This document shows, in pieces, positions 52,846-63,809 of a stretch of 64,000 nucleotides of DNA (within the stretch, counting starts at the first letter, position 1; every line of letters starts with the position of its first letter). The notes beneath the pieces are model-generated. The model ran no database searches. It worked only from the letters and a program-made list of their open reading frames with translations, and was not told the origin of the DNA. The stretch covers positions 33,040,266-33,104,265 of the forward strand of contig OX328103.1 in NCBI GenBank assembly GCA_946811185.2, in the 5' to 3' direction. Origin of the DNA: Hippopus hippopus. Its lineage: Eukaryota > Mollusca > Bivalvia > Cardiida > Cardiidae. A program made the position numbers and the translations under genes.

Positions 52846-53904
52846 TCACAATGTTGTGCGAAGTCAGCATTAAACATTGGTCAACAGCTACTCAACAGCC
52901 AAAGGAATTTCGATAAGGACAGAGGGTCAAGCGATAGCTGAAGTCTTTAAAAAACGACATAATTTGTAATTTATTAACTTTTAATGTACTTCCAGACAAC
53001 ACCTTAAATGTAGCCTAATTGATGGTATTTGTCTACAATAAGACATAAAATACTGTGAAAAAAGGAAAGAAATGCTGGTCTCAAGCAGGTCTCAGGATCT
53101 CAGAAACAGGGGATACTTAATCAGGCAAATTTAAACCAAATCAAAAGATTTTTCCTAGAGAGGATAGAAAACATGTTATGGGAAAAAAGAGAATATGCTG
53201 TATAACAGCATTTTTTCCTTTCCCACAATCTTTTAATGTCATTATTTTGTAGGATTTTCAAGGGCGTAGAAATATGTGGTCGTTAACAAGTATTCAACTG
53301 ATAGTCACGGTTTGTTTTGAGATGTAAAAATGAGACTTTCATTCTATTTCTAGTTCATCTTCAAAAAGTAATGCCCTGCTGCCCATGATATTTAAATACC
53401 TTATAAGGAATGACAAGTTTTCTTTATTCAACTTGTTTTTTCTCCAAGTAATATTCTAAATGTTTTTGCTTTGTTTCAAGGTACTAATATGGATTTTTCA
53501 TTGTCCATTCATCACTTAGGGGGAAGAAAGAGAAAAAAGTTGGGAAAAAAACGCATTTCCTTACAACATGTAAGATGCAAAACTATCGAGTTAAAGCAAG
53601 GTCTATGTAAATGTCACGTGATGAGTAACATGAGTCGGTCATGGGAGGCCATATGCAAATAAATGCGAAGATATCATTTCCGGTGCCATAAATATAGATG
53701 GACTTTCCAATTTTGGAACGGCTTTGTCCTTCTACATCCCAATTTCGTGATGCAGAGGGAAGCCCACATTTCTGTCAAAAAACAAAAGCTTTACCATGTA
53801 AAGTAAAATAATTTAGGGACATTAACATGGGATTTCACAAGAAAGTTTCATTCTAGAGATCTTCCAAAAAGTACTTAATTCCCGATGCTAAATCTCAATG
53901 CCAC

Positions 53905-54114
53905 CGTTTGACTCTTTTGTACCAAATTTTAAATATTCACAGACAACAAATCAGATGCGGCTTTAGTGATGGCGATGTCTTTGAAAGGATAGAAAACATT
54001 CTGGGAGTAGGAGAAAATGCTGGTTACCAGCATTTTCTCCTTTTCCCATGATGCTTTCAAAAGCTTTTTATCCCCAAAATCGTTAAAACTCTGGATTGTT
54101 TGGTAAAGGGTTAA
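53905..54114 (+). repeat. PAL-1 hairpin MITE
   Basis: Perfect loop region AATGCTGGTTACCAGCATTT and end TTTGGTAAAGGGTTAA. A weaker copy lies at about 53155-53290. Confidence 0.75.
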
Positions 54115-54119
54115 AACTA

Positions 54120-55400
54120 GCCCGTATAACAATAATTGGTTAACGCGCTATCGGCGAATCTAAGCAAAACAATTTGCCGCAACGCTTGGGATTTGACTCG
54201 GGCAAGATGCCATCGATCAAACCGCGGTGAAAGGTTGATTAGAATAAGAAATCTGTCTCTTCTGTCAGTATCAAAGCCATTGGCTTTTGAAAATGTCTAT
54301 TTTGTTCTAAAAGTACACGTGTTCATACGCGAGACAGTTGTGTATTTGTTTTATGAAATACATGTGACTGAGAGTTTCAACAAAGTTGATTTTCTGATTG
54401 GTTTTGAAAATATGTATTTCCTCTAGAAGAACATGTTTTCATACGCCAGACAGTTAGGTTTTTGTCTCATAATACAACGTGCAGCAGAATAACAGCAAAG
54501 ATAATTATTTCGTCATCAAGTGTACCTGTAGTCGAATGAGCGAAGGAAGTGTTGACTAATTCACCCCCTCCCCCCAAGAAAAGTATCATTCTTTTCGATT
54601 GCTGAAATTCATAGCTCTGTGCATTTTGATTTTGGTCTACGCTGGTCGCTTAAGCTATTTCTCTTGCTTACGGTGATTATGGATAAACTGTTGAGAATTG
54701 AATTCTAACAAGAAGATTAAGAGGGGGTAATACTAGCCCTCACCAATTGAAAAAAAAAAAATCCCTTTGTCTCCATGCTGACCCCTACTGCCCCAGATCC
54801 TCGTCTTTTTCATTGAAACAAAAACAACTACAAAATCAATTTTTGAAAATGTTTAATTTTCTCATTTTTTTTTTTATCTTTCCACATATACTTTGAGAAG
54901 TCTAAATTTTTGTCGTTTGGTTAAAAGTTTAAGCCGTAACAAAAACTTTATGATGCCGCTCAAGTTTTTCTCTTTTTTAAACAATTGCAATGAATTCGCT
55001 GAATTTTGTCTCAATTCTGAGAGCTCCTGTTTTCCAACAATGTTCTCTAGTTTGGACAGGTTTCACGAGGTCATACCAAATTAAGATCAACATATCTCCT
55101 ACTCTAAGCATGCTGATGTACCGCCATTGATAGCGGCCTCTCTTTTCACACGCCGGCTCAATTTCTAAAGAATGATATGCAAGATAGGTAGTCTCTAGCT
55201 AAAGGGAATGCGGTTAGAAGGCACTTGCTGTGATAAATGATTTGCATATATATTTCCAAGACACACTGTAATTACAGTTGCAATTTAAAGGGCACTTTTC
55301 TCGTAAATCACGGTTTAATTGTCTTGCACTGCATCTTTTTCCTGTTGTAAATGAGACAAAGTCCGTGAGTCTTTCACTGCAATTACAGATGGAATACCTT
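54120..55400. other. no gene recognised
   Basis: AT-rich with a duplicated AACATGTTTTCATACGCCAG / ACACGTGTTCATACGCGAG theme at 54315 and 54430 suggesting an old ~115-bp tandem duplication. No coding signal. Confidence 0.3.
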
Positions 55401-55412
55401 TTGTAGACGGCG

Positions 55413-55478
55413 TAGATGCACAATCAGACTGCAGAGAACGTGCAGTCTGATCTTTAATCTATACAACGTCCGCGACCT
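55413..55478. repeat. PAL-4 palindrome
   Basis: CAATCAGACTGCAGAGAACG and TGCAGTCTGATCTTTAATCT arms. Confidence 0.7.
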
Positions 55479-55635
55479 AATGCAAAATCATGACCAAAAC
55501 TATCTTTAATTGCAGAGGAAAAATACTTTTAAACAACGAAAAAGTCGAATGGTATAGAGAAAGAGTTAAAGGGAGGACACGCTGTTTGAATTGTCTTTGC
55601 ATGCACAGTAACTGTATCCATTGACGCAATATGCA

Positions 55636-55850
55636 GCGTTACCAGACGATAAAATTTTAAATTTGTCGGTACTGAAAGCTTTAACCGACGACAAATTAGA
55701 TATGGCTCAAAGGAAAACAGTTGTATGTGACAAGCTGGAACACATTATCAGAAAAGGAGAAAATATTCTTTCCTTGCATTTTCTGCTTTTTCTACTATGT
55801 TTTCAAACGTCTTTTCTACAGTTCAGTAAAAGAACACGGTCCAACTGTTT
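55636..55850 (+). repeat. PAL-1 hairpin MITE
   Basis: TTACCAGACGATAAAATTTT start; the hairpin is diverged (AAATATTCTTTCCTTGCATT) and the right end is lost. Confidence 0.6.
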
Positions 55851-56148
55851 CGAGAAAGTTTGATCGCTTTGCATTGCATGTTCCTTTCTCTATGGTAAGT
55901 AGGACAAAATCGTTTCAGAAAACTCGCTACTTTATGTATCTTCATTCTTACGCAAATGTCCATAGCATTTTATGACATTTAAAGATACTGATGTATATCT
56001 TCACTTTTTTCAAAACTTGGATTACATAAATTATGTACAAGTACATACACGTCCCTGTCAATTCAACCGTTAAGATCGAGTGTTGTCGCACACCTTGGCA
56101 TTAGTTTATTTTGACATTATAAACGAAAGTTCATATCGTAGACTATAT

Positions 56149-56416
56149 GGCCTACAAAACGCGAAAAGAGGCATTCAGACGTTTGCGTACAATGTCGTCC
56201 CGGATCATCCTGCGCATTCCGCGCAGACTAATCCGAGACGACACTTTCCGTTCTTATGTAATTTTCTGTTTTGTCAAAGTCTACTGTAGGACAAAATCTA
56301 ATAAAGTTGTAAAGTGCCGGCTCGGATTAGCCTGCGCGGACTGCGCAGGCTGATCCGAGACGACACTTTACGCAAATGTCCAAATGTCCCTTTTCACGTG
56401 TTGAAGGTTGAAGGCC
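56149..56416 (+). repeat. PAL-3 palindromic MITE
   Basis: GGCCTACAAAACGCGAAAAG start and CCTTTTCACGTGTTGAAGG end with a small GGTTGAAGG duplication. Flanks read ACTATAT on the left and ATATAAC on the right. Confidence 0.88.
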
Positions 56417-56448
56417 ATATAACATCTAGGACAGACACAAAGGATCCG

Positions 56449-56628
56449 TATTCACCAACCATTCTTAATTTCATTCTTAAAGTTAGAATTAAATGAAGCT
56501 TCTGATCTGTTAAAACATCTGGTTTAGCCAATCAGAACTTCTGTTACATTCAGATTTTAGAAAATTCTTAAAGATAAGACGAAGAATGTTCTTGAGAATG
56601 GTTGATGAATAAAGACCCTGGACAGCCA
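56449..56628. repeat. PAL-5 palindromic MITE
   Basis: CGTATTCACCAACCATTCTT start, ATCTGGTTTAGCCAATCAGA centre, GTTCTTGAGAATGGTTGATG and AATAAAGACCCTGG end. Confidence 0.8.
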
Positions 56629-56639
56629 AAGTAGTCGAC

Positions 56640-57400
56640 GAGGGTCATCATAGATTTTTTTACGCATGCATAGGCTTGAAGATTTTCTGCATGAAATGAC
56701 CTTATGTTTTTTTCAGATAAATTATGTACACCTGACCTTTAACAAGAATTTGAAATTTGTCCATTTTGTGATAAAATCCCTATCAAACTTACCGTGAAGT
56801 GCTCTCTTGACTAACATTGTTTACTAAGATTTTCTATCTAGAGCAGGATACAATTAGATTGCCAATGAATTACTTGTTTAGTGATTCCATCTTTATTCGT
56901 CAACAACATGATATTGTGAAACTAATTAAAATCAGTAATGCCAGAAATAGAATTCCTGTTTTGGTGAAAAACAAAGCACTTTTCATCCAGCAGTCGAAGC
57001 TGATTTTGTTTCAGAAATAGAGCCGGCCTCTCTTGCCTACCATTTGTCACACGATCAAAAATGCTTCATTGGCTTTTGTCACGAGCTCCGTTCTATTCAA
57101 AACCTCGGGTCGCAGAATACTTCAGCTATTAGTGGTGTCAGCTGGAAAAAGGACGCAAGTACAATACGACGTCAAAGGATGCTATTATGTGTCGCACAAC
57201 TTCGAAGTGGTCGGACTGGTCAAAAGTACGTGTAGTCCCATTCGAAAATTTAACACAAAGCATTTTTGCTGCACTGTTAAACCAAAGAGAAATTTATTTC
57301 CTGGGAATTATTTTGTACTCATGACCAGATAAAGAAAATTGGTCTACAATCAGCAAGGGCCTTTTCTCACTTTACTCTTTTGCAAGGGTGAGTGTGTTGA
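56640..57400. other. no supportable gene; two overlapping open frames
   Basis: The plus-strand frames at 57033-57332 overlap one another. Neither has a domain I recognise or a convincing splice context, so I do not call a gene. Confidence 0.3.
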
Positions 57401-57403
57401 GAT

Positions 57404-57915
57404 ATGCGCAATGCTCTGGCAAATGGGGTATTTAACACTTTACCAGACGACAAAATTTTAGACTGTTCCAAATTGAAAGCATTAGCAGACGACAAAATTA
57501 AAACGACTCAAAAATTGAAATTTGTTTTGGAAAGGGTAGAAAACATTGTGGGAAAAAGAGAAAATGCTGGTTACCAGCATTTTCTCCTTTTCCCACAATG
57601 TTTTCAAAAGGCTTCTTTCACAGAGTCGTGAAATCCAGGGATTGTTTAGTAAAGAGTTAATGCATCTCCGTAATGCATCTCCATGATGTACTACACCAAG
57701 GTAGTCATCACATAGTTAGGGATTCATAAAATTAACTTTGTCTAATGGTTGTCTGAATCTTAAGAGAGAGTGGTCATTGGACATGCAGAAGATTTACAAA
57801 GGCCAAAATGTTTCGACCCATGTCAGCCTGCGCGGACTGCGCAGGCTGACATGGGTCGAGACTTTTTAAAAAAAGATGCATTAAGCCTCCTTTTCACAGA
57901 GTATGACTCTTATGT
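57404..57915 (-). repeat. PAL-2 MITE carrying a nested PAL-1
   Basis: AATGCTCTGGCAAATGGGGT is the PAL-2 left end; after the PAL-1 insert it resumes TTAATGCATCTCCGTAATGC, then core TCAGCCTGCGCGGACTGCGC (57822-57842) and CCTCCTTTTCACAGAGTATG end. Confidence 0.88.
57432..57660 (+). repeat. PAL-1 hairpin MITE, 229 bp, inserted at TTAA of PAL-2
   Basis: TTAA at 57432-57435 and 57657-57660 with CACTTTACCAGACGAC and TTTAGTAAAGAG ends. The host PAL-2 has a single TTAA at this position in other copies, so the TTAA was duplicated on insertion. Confidence 0.92.
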
Positions 57916-58089
57916 ATTTTCAAAAAACCAAGTCATTTGAGGTGCTTTTTTTTATTATTTTGTGTGGGTATCTCACGTAGTATTATTTGATAAAAACAAG
58001 CAGTAGAGCTCTAGGATTGCCACAAATATGTCAGCAGGGGGTCAAATATGATTTTCTTTTAAAATACATCTCTACTAAGTCTTGTTTTC

Positions 58090-58300
58090 AGCCAGTTTTC
58101 ATCCAGTTTTTAACTCATTCCATCCCTAATTCATTAAACTATAATTATAATCATTCTTGTGTCGTCATGCCAAATGTTTCCCCAGACAGCTGCAAGGTTA
58201 CACAGATTGCGACGGATAGAAAATGTATATCATGTTTTGGAGGCCTTCGAAGCTACCGCTGTCGTCGTTTCCGGTTTTAAATGAGGACAAATCCCTTGAG
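58090..58300 (+). repeat. interspersed repeat, copy 1 of a nearby pair
   Basis: ATTCATTAAACTATAATTAT, CTTGTGTCGTCATGCCAAAT and GCGACGGATAGAAAATGTAT; also at 35.9 and 39.1 kb. Confidence 0.6.
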
Positions 58301-58549
58301 TTTCTTTATCGATTATTTACCTTTGTTTACACAGCTAACCAATATCTGAATCATTATAAACACTATAAAGTATAAACTGGGTTTTTTTTCCTTCTTGGCG
58401 GCAGAGATATATCTTTAATCTTTTGTCAACATAGGAAACAGCAGTTGTCTGACATCATTATGTCGGTTCTATTCTATATGAATATTTTGAAATGTATTTT
58501 TTTCTAATATATCGTTTATAGGATTTACTTTGGCACTCCTAATACTTTT

Positions 58550-58800
58550 CAGCCAGCTATAACCCATTCTGTGCTGAATTTATTAAACTATAGTCATCCT
58601 TGTGGCTTCGTGCCAAATGATACCTCTAACGGTTGCAAGGTTGCTTAGCTTACGACCAATAGAAAGTTCAATTCTGGATTGCTGCATGCTACCCTACAGC
58701 CAGCTTATTTATTGCACCGTTTATATTCTTAATAAAGGGGCTAATTTAGTCAAAGGGTATCACATTAAATCTGTTAATTGTCGATGTAAGGTCTTCGATC
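58550..58800 (+). repeat. interspersed repeat, copy 2 of a nearby pair
   Basis: AATTTATTAAACTATAGTCA, CCTTGTGGCTTCGTGCCAAA and TTACGACCAATAGAAAGTTC. Confidence 0.6.
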
Positions 58801-58946
58801 AAACCACCCAATCATTCAAAATTAAAACCGGATTCTAAGATTTCAGACTAGCTATCCGAATAGCTGAGGCGAAATATCTGTAAAGAATCCATATCATTTA
58901 CATTCTTGTGGCTTTTTTACCCCGTAAGAAGCTTGTTGCAAGCTTA

Positions 58947-59129
58947 GGGGCCCTATTCATCGACCATTCTAGATTGAAATCTTGGCCTAATTATAGACTA
59001 AGAAAGTAACGCATTTCTGATTGGCTAAACCATTTGGTTCAGTCAATCAGAAATTTCGTTACTTTCAAATTTAGAAAGTTCTTGGGAGTTAGACAAATTT
59101 TAGAATGGTTCGGGTAAACATGGACCCCG
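58947..59129. repeat. PAL-5 palindromic MITE
   Basis: GGGGCCCTATTCATCGACCA start, CTGATTGGCTAAACCATTTG / GTTCAGTCAATCAGAAATTT palindrome, GAATGGTTCGGGTAAACATG end. Confidence 0.8.
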
Positions 59130-59518
59130 GTGTCCTTTGCGAAGAGTATAGATCAAGATCAGCATGCACAGTCTTATCTCGTTCTAGTCACATAGACAGA
59201 CTTCTATTGCTCTTCTAGTATTACTCATTTACAATTTGATGCATGAAGCCTCTTTGGAATCGACACCAACTATTGCATCCAAAAGGGTAGTCGGTTTCTC
59301 TCTCTCTCTCTTTTTCACCAAGATGAAGGTCAAGGTTAGAGGAATAAGAGCAAATGACCTTATCTTGCGTCGATCAATAGAACTAATGAGGTTTTTTCGA
59401 CCTAGAAAATCAGCGACCAACCCTGAAGTTTATTGAATAACAAAACTTGATAATGTCTTCACGTTTTAATGAACTGTATTTATCTGAGACGTGTTTTACG
59501 TCCCCGCTAACAGTATCT

Positions 59519-59740
59519 CAACTCTTTACCAAACGACAAAATTCGTTACTGTTCCAAAGTGAAAGGATTTGTAAACGATAAATGCAGCCTAGTTGATGTT
59601 TTCTATCTTTGAAAGGGTAGAAAACACTTCTGCGAAATGGAGAAAATGATGGTAACCAGCATTTTCTCCTTTTCACACAATGTTGTTAAAAGACTTCTTT
59701 CGGTGTGGTTCAAACAGGAGATTGTTTAGTACAAGGTTAA
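59519..59740 (+). repeat. PAL-1 hairpin MITE
   Basis: CAACTCTTTACCAAACGACA start, GATGGTAACCAGCATTTTCT loop, AGTACAAGGTTAA end. Confidence 0.75.
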
Positions 59741-59754
59741 CCCGAGATCCCTTA

Positions 59755-60075
59755 AAACAAATTTGTGACAGACAGGCCGAACACGACGGCTCATCCTGTA
59801 ATGTACAGGGCTTGAAAACACGGGGTCGATGGCTCGAATCACAGGCTCGGCTAATAACTTTCCGAGGATTGATAAGAGTCATTACGACTGGATTTCATTA
59901 CTTTTTCACAGCTACATATTGTTCGAGAATGACTATGAGGGAAAGCAGCCAGTTTAGAATATTGTTCTAAGTACTGGTAACAGAAGCTCCAGGAAAGCAT
60001 GGATAGCGGGACTGGCCTTCGTGATAAAACTGAGATAATTTTGCAAACGGTATTTAACACCATCCAAACAAAAAC
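59755..60075 (+). repeat. SINE, long copy
   Basis: B-box-like GATGGCTCGAATCACAGG, then GGGAAAGCAGCCAGTTTAG, AAGCTCCAGGAAAGCATGG and GGGACTGGCCTTCGTGATAA before an ACAAAAACAAA tail. It is the longest member of the family seen at 35599. Confidence 0.6.
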
Positions 60076-60506
60076 AAATCTATACCAGAGAACGTTGGAA
60101 TCATTCTAGTAATACGAGCTATATGGATTAGAAACATCAACCACCGTTTAATGCTCGAGTGCATATGACAATACTTTGGTATACAAGGAGAATCGATCGT
60201 GGCAGGAATTCTCACCTCTTGCCACAAGGTCTTTCAAAAATGGTCTACTACAAGTCAAAACGAGTCGTTTGCCCATTGAAATGTGTTAAATTGTCTGTCT
60301 CTCTGTAGACAGTTATCTAAATGGAATGTATTTTCCATCATTGAAATCTCCAATTTTTTAGGGTGAAACAAAAAACAGCAGTGTCTCGTTTGAATATTTT
60401 GATACATATATATTTCGGACAGTTCAGCCACAAGATCAAGCTACACTCGCCGAGCTGTCCGATCTCAATATTCACTTTCAGCAAAAGTCTCGAAATTTGC
60501 CCTGGG

Positions 60507-60735
60507 TTATACAATTTTACCAGACGATAAATTTTAGATCTGTCCAAACTCAAAGAATTAGCAGAAAACAAATTAAATGTGGCCCAAATGACAGGTTATG
60601 TTTTTGAAAGGATAGAAAACTTTGTAGGAAAAGGAGAAAATGCTGGTTACCAGCATTTTCTCCTTTTCCCACAAAGTTTTTAACAGTCTCCTTTCTTGGG
60701 ATAGTTTTAAACACAGGATTCTTAGGTGAAGAGTT
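60507..60735 (+). repeat. PAL-1 hairpin MITE
   Basis: AATTTTACCAGACGATAAAT start, perfect hairpin at about 60627-60676, and GGTGAAGAGTTC end. Followed by a 60-bp flank that is duplicated at 61701. Confidence 0.8.
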
Positions 60736-60883
60736 CATATTGCTAAGATAGTATCAATTGATGAACAGCTATTAAAAGAACCATAAAGACTGATTTATTA
60801 TTCACTGAATGAACTCATGTTGTACCTGATAAGAGGCTTTTAAAAAACAGTGTGGAGAAAGCAGCAATTTCTCCTTTTCCAAC

Positions 60884-61638
60884 TAGAACTATCGCAAAGC
60901 GGGCAAATACCCCCACCAGCACCTTTTCACTGAAGCAGCACTATCAGAGAACGGAAGTGATTTTCAAAACAAAGATCACCTGTGACCTTGACCTTTGACC
61001 CATGTGAAAACAATATGACACCTCCTTGGATCATGGGCAACACTTGTATAAATTTTCAGGATCCTTGGTCAAATGGTTTTTGAGTTAGATCACAGAAACG
61101 GTTTTTAAACCAAGTTATTCAGCGACCTTGACCTTTGATCTATGTGACCCAAAATTGATAGGTCACCTCTTTGGATCATGGGCAACATTTGCACAAAGTT
61201 TCATGGCAATAGGTCAAACAGCTACTGAGTTAGAGAACGGAAAAGATTATCAAACAAAGTTCACCAGTAACCTTGACCTTTGACCCATGTGATCCCAAAA
61301 CAATAGGTCATCTTTTTGGGGTCATGAGCAACACTTGTATAAAGTTTCAAGGTCCTAGTCAAACAGCTATTGAGTAAGAGCAGGGAATGAATTTTTAAAT
61401 ATAGTTAACCTGTAACCTTGACCTTTGACCTATGTGACCCAAACACAATAGGGCACCTCCTCGGGTCATGAGCAACACTTGTATAAAATTTCAGGGTCCT
61501 GGGTCAAACAGCTACTGTGTACAGAAACGAAAAATCTACAGCCGGACAGATTGACGGACGGGCTGATGGACGGAAGGAAATACAGACAGACATGGTGAAA
61601 CCAGTATATCCCCCTCTACTTCGTAGGTGGGGGTATAA
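60884..61638. mobile_element. DR1-motif minisatellite element nested in a PAL-1
   Basis: Four diverged units of about 135-150 bp each carry TGACCTTGACCTTTGACC or a close variant (near 60983, 61133, 61269 and 61414) plus GGGTCATGAGCAACACTTGT and CAAACAGCTACTGAGTTA. The ends share ATACCCCCACC in inverted orientation (60908-60918 and 61626-61636). It interrupts a PAL-1: TTCTCCTTTTCC before and GTGTTTTCAATTGTCTTC after. Confidence 0.75.
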
Positions 61639-61819
61639 CAGTGTTTTCAATTGTCTTCTTTCACACGTTTGTCAAAACAGGGAATGGTGGGCAAAGTGTT
61701 CATCCAGCCAAGATAGGAATATCAATTAATGAACAGCTGTTAAACGAACCATAAACACTGATTAACAATATAAACATTTAACGAATAACTATTGCCGACT
61801 GACCCGTGTTTTCGCGGCC

Positions 61820-62018
61820 CCAATGCAGTGGGCTTTAGAAAACATTATGGGGAAAAGGTAGGAATGCTGGTGTTGTGACCAGCTTATTTAGCTCCTTCTC
61901 AGACAAAAATTTATACCGTTACACGGATAAATTCTTTGAGCAACACTTGATTCATCCTCTGCAAACACTATCCATATAAAAAAAGATCCTAAATTTTGTC
62001 TTCTGGTAAAGAGTTACG
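61820..62018 (-). repeat. PAL-1 hairpin MITE, decayed
   Basis: AACATTATGGGGAAAAGGTA and AATTTTGTCTTCTGGTAAAG; hairpin broken. Confidence 0.6.
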
Positions 62019-62164
62019 TGGAGAGATGGCCCGTAGTTTATTGCGTTTCTTTTGTCTGGGAACTGCGAGATAAGAATTGAAGAAGTGAAATAAAAGTACG
62101 ATGTGATTTCTTTTATAGTACAAAATTATAGCAAACATATTGAATACTTATGTCGCCATCAAGA

Positions 62165-62290
62165 CCACTATTCGTCAAACTTTCTATGTGGCATTTTCAG
62201 TCTAATTCTCGATAATGTTTCTAAATTTCAAAGTACTGAAATTTCTGATGACCTAAACAAATAATCTAGCCATTTAGAAATTGCACTTCT
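62165..62290. repeat. PAL-5 palindromic MITE, partial
   Basis: CATTTTCAGTCTAATTCTCG and AAGTACTGAAATTTCTGATG; decayed. Confidence 0.5.
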
Positions 62291-62307
62291 CCCCTATATT
62301 TATATTT

Positions 62308-62384
62308 GGCCTGCAACATGCGAAAAGAGGCATTCGGACATTTGCGTAAAGTGTCATCCCGCATCAGCCTGCGTAGTCCGCATT
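62308..62384 (+). repeat. PAL-3 end fragment
   Basis: GGCCTGCAACATGCGAAAAG through GCATCAGCCTGCGTAGTCCG, then unrelated sequence. Confidence 0.75.
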
Positions 62385-62399
62385 ATTCTTGAATACAGA

Positions 62400-63020
62400 C
62401 TTAGATCAGAATCAAACCTGCATGACAATTTTTTTGCACATAACTACCGTTAATTTCAGTGTGATACGGTCATTACGAATTTTCTAATGTTATACACGTT
62501 TGAGATAAGCAAGTGGTGTCGTCTTTGGTCAAAGCTCTCTGATAATAAGCCTCATTACTAAACATTTGCTGAAACAGATTCTCTTTGTGAAACTCACTGT
62601 CAAAATTGCTAATCGCGACAAAGAGGCTAATTTTATCATCATAAGATCCAAAACAAAGGTACATGTATTGTATGCTGGTTTCTTTTGAACTATTTTTCAT
62701 TCGTGATGTACACACCTGTACAGAGAATAGATTTCATGTAAATTTTAGTACACATACATGTACTTGTAGGCCAATGATTTAACACATCGTGAACTATAAT
62801 TCTTGAAATACAATTATATAATGAAAGAAATCTGACATTCTTTGGCTTCTGAGATAAAATTTCATCAAACTCGTCTACAAAAAAAAAAAAATGTTATTCG
62901 CCAATGGCGATAAAAATAGTTGGCCGTTTTGGCGATAAAAATGGTGGGCCATTTCGGCGCTTGGACACTATGGTACCGGGCCGTGCTGGAAGTGAGCCCT
63001 TTGGGCCCCCATTCCATCAT
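62400..63020. other. no gene recognised
   Basis: AT-rich with an A-run at 62878-62891 and a short repeated GGCGATAAAAAT theme at 62907 and 62931. Confidence 0.3.
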
Positions 63021-63028
63021 ATATGTAT

Positions 63029-63290
63029 ATGAGTCTTGTTCTGGCAAAAGGGGCTTAATGCATCTCCATGAAGCATTACACCAAGCAAGTAATCACATAA
63101 GTATAAAATCTAACAAGTTAACAACAGGCTTAAATCTGAGGCAGAGGGGTCCTTGGACAGGCAGACAACTTACCGAAAGCAAAAAGGTTTCGACCCATGT
63201 CAGCCTGCGCGTCCTGAACAGGCTGACATGTGTCGATACTTTTTACATAAACGTTAAGCCCCCTTTTCAGAGAGCATGACTGGTATATTA
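63029..63290 (-). repeat. PAL-2 palindromic MITE
   Basis: ATGAGTCTTGTTCTGGCAAA start, core GTCAGCCTGCGCGTCCTGAA, CCCCCTTTTCAGAGAGCATG end. Confidence 0.85.
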
Positions 63291-63345
63291 AGTTAGAAGT
63301 TGGAAAGAGCACAAAAACTATGTACTTTATTGCCATTCTCTGTAT

Positions 63346-63597
63346 GGCCTGCAACACGCGAAAAGGGGCATTCGGACATGTGCGTAAATTGTCGTCCCAG
63401 ATCAGCCTGCTCAGACTGATCCAAGACGACACTTTCCGATCGTGTGTGATTTTCTATTTCCTGCAAGGCTACAGTAGGACAAAATCAAATGTTGACGTAA
63501 AGTGCCGTCTCGGATCAGCCTGCGCGGACTGCGCAGGCTGATCCGAAACGAGACTTTACGCAAATGTCCGAAAGTCCCTTTTCGCATGTCGCAGGCC
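63346..63597 (+). repeat. PAL-3 palindromic MITE
   Basis: GGCCTGCAACACGCGAAAAG start and TTTCGCATGTCGCAGGCC end; left arm core shortened (CAGCCTGCTCAGACTGATCC). Confidence 0.88.
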
Positions 63598-63669
63598 AAT
63601 ATAGAATTTGATGCCATCATGCTCGACATACTTTACCCTAACCCTCCCCCCCCCCCATCAATCAAGGCT

Positions 63670-63735
63670 TTCGTGGACAGTGTGTAAAGATCAGACAGCA
63701 CGAAACGTGAAGTTTGATCGAGCTCCCTTCTTTAA
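63670..63735. repeat. PAL-4 palindrome, decayed
   Basis: GTGGACAGTGTGTAAAGATC and ACGTGAAGTTTGATCGAG. Confidence 0.5.
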
Positions 63736-63809
63736 GCGGATATTAAAGTAACAATAAAGGCGAAAAGTAAACAAAGCGGGTGTTTGAATGCATCTGAATT
63801 TATATCTTA

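Noticed and set aside
57033..57332. Possible exon or transposase fragment
   Set aside because: Two overlapping frames of similar length, no motif recognised and no matching splice context or neighbour exon.
59236..59436. Small gene on the plus strand with a Lys/Arg-rich product
   Set aside because: Both strands are open here and no domain, splice site or conserved motif is visible.
24737..63597. CRISPR-like array from the repeated palindromes
   Set aside because: Repeats are scattered over kilobases, vary in orientation and lack regular spacers; the genome is eukaryotic.
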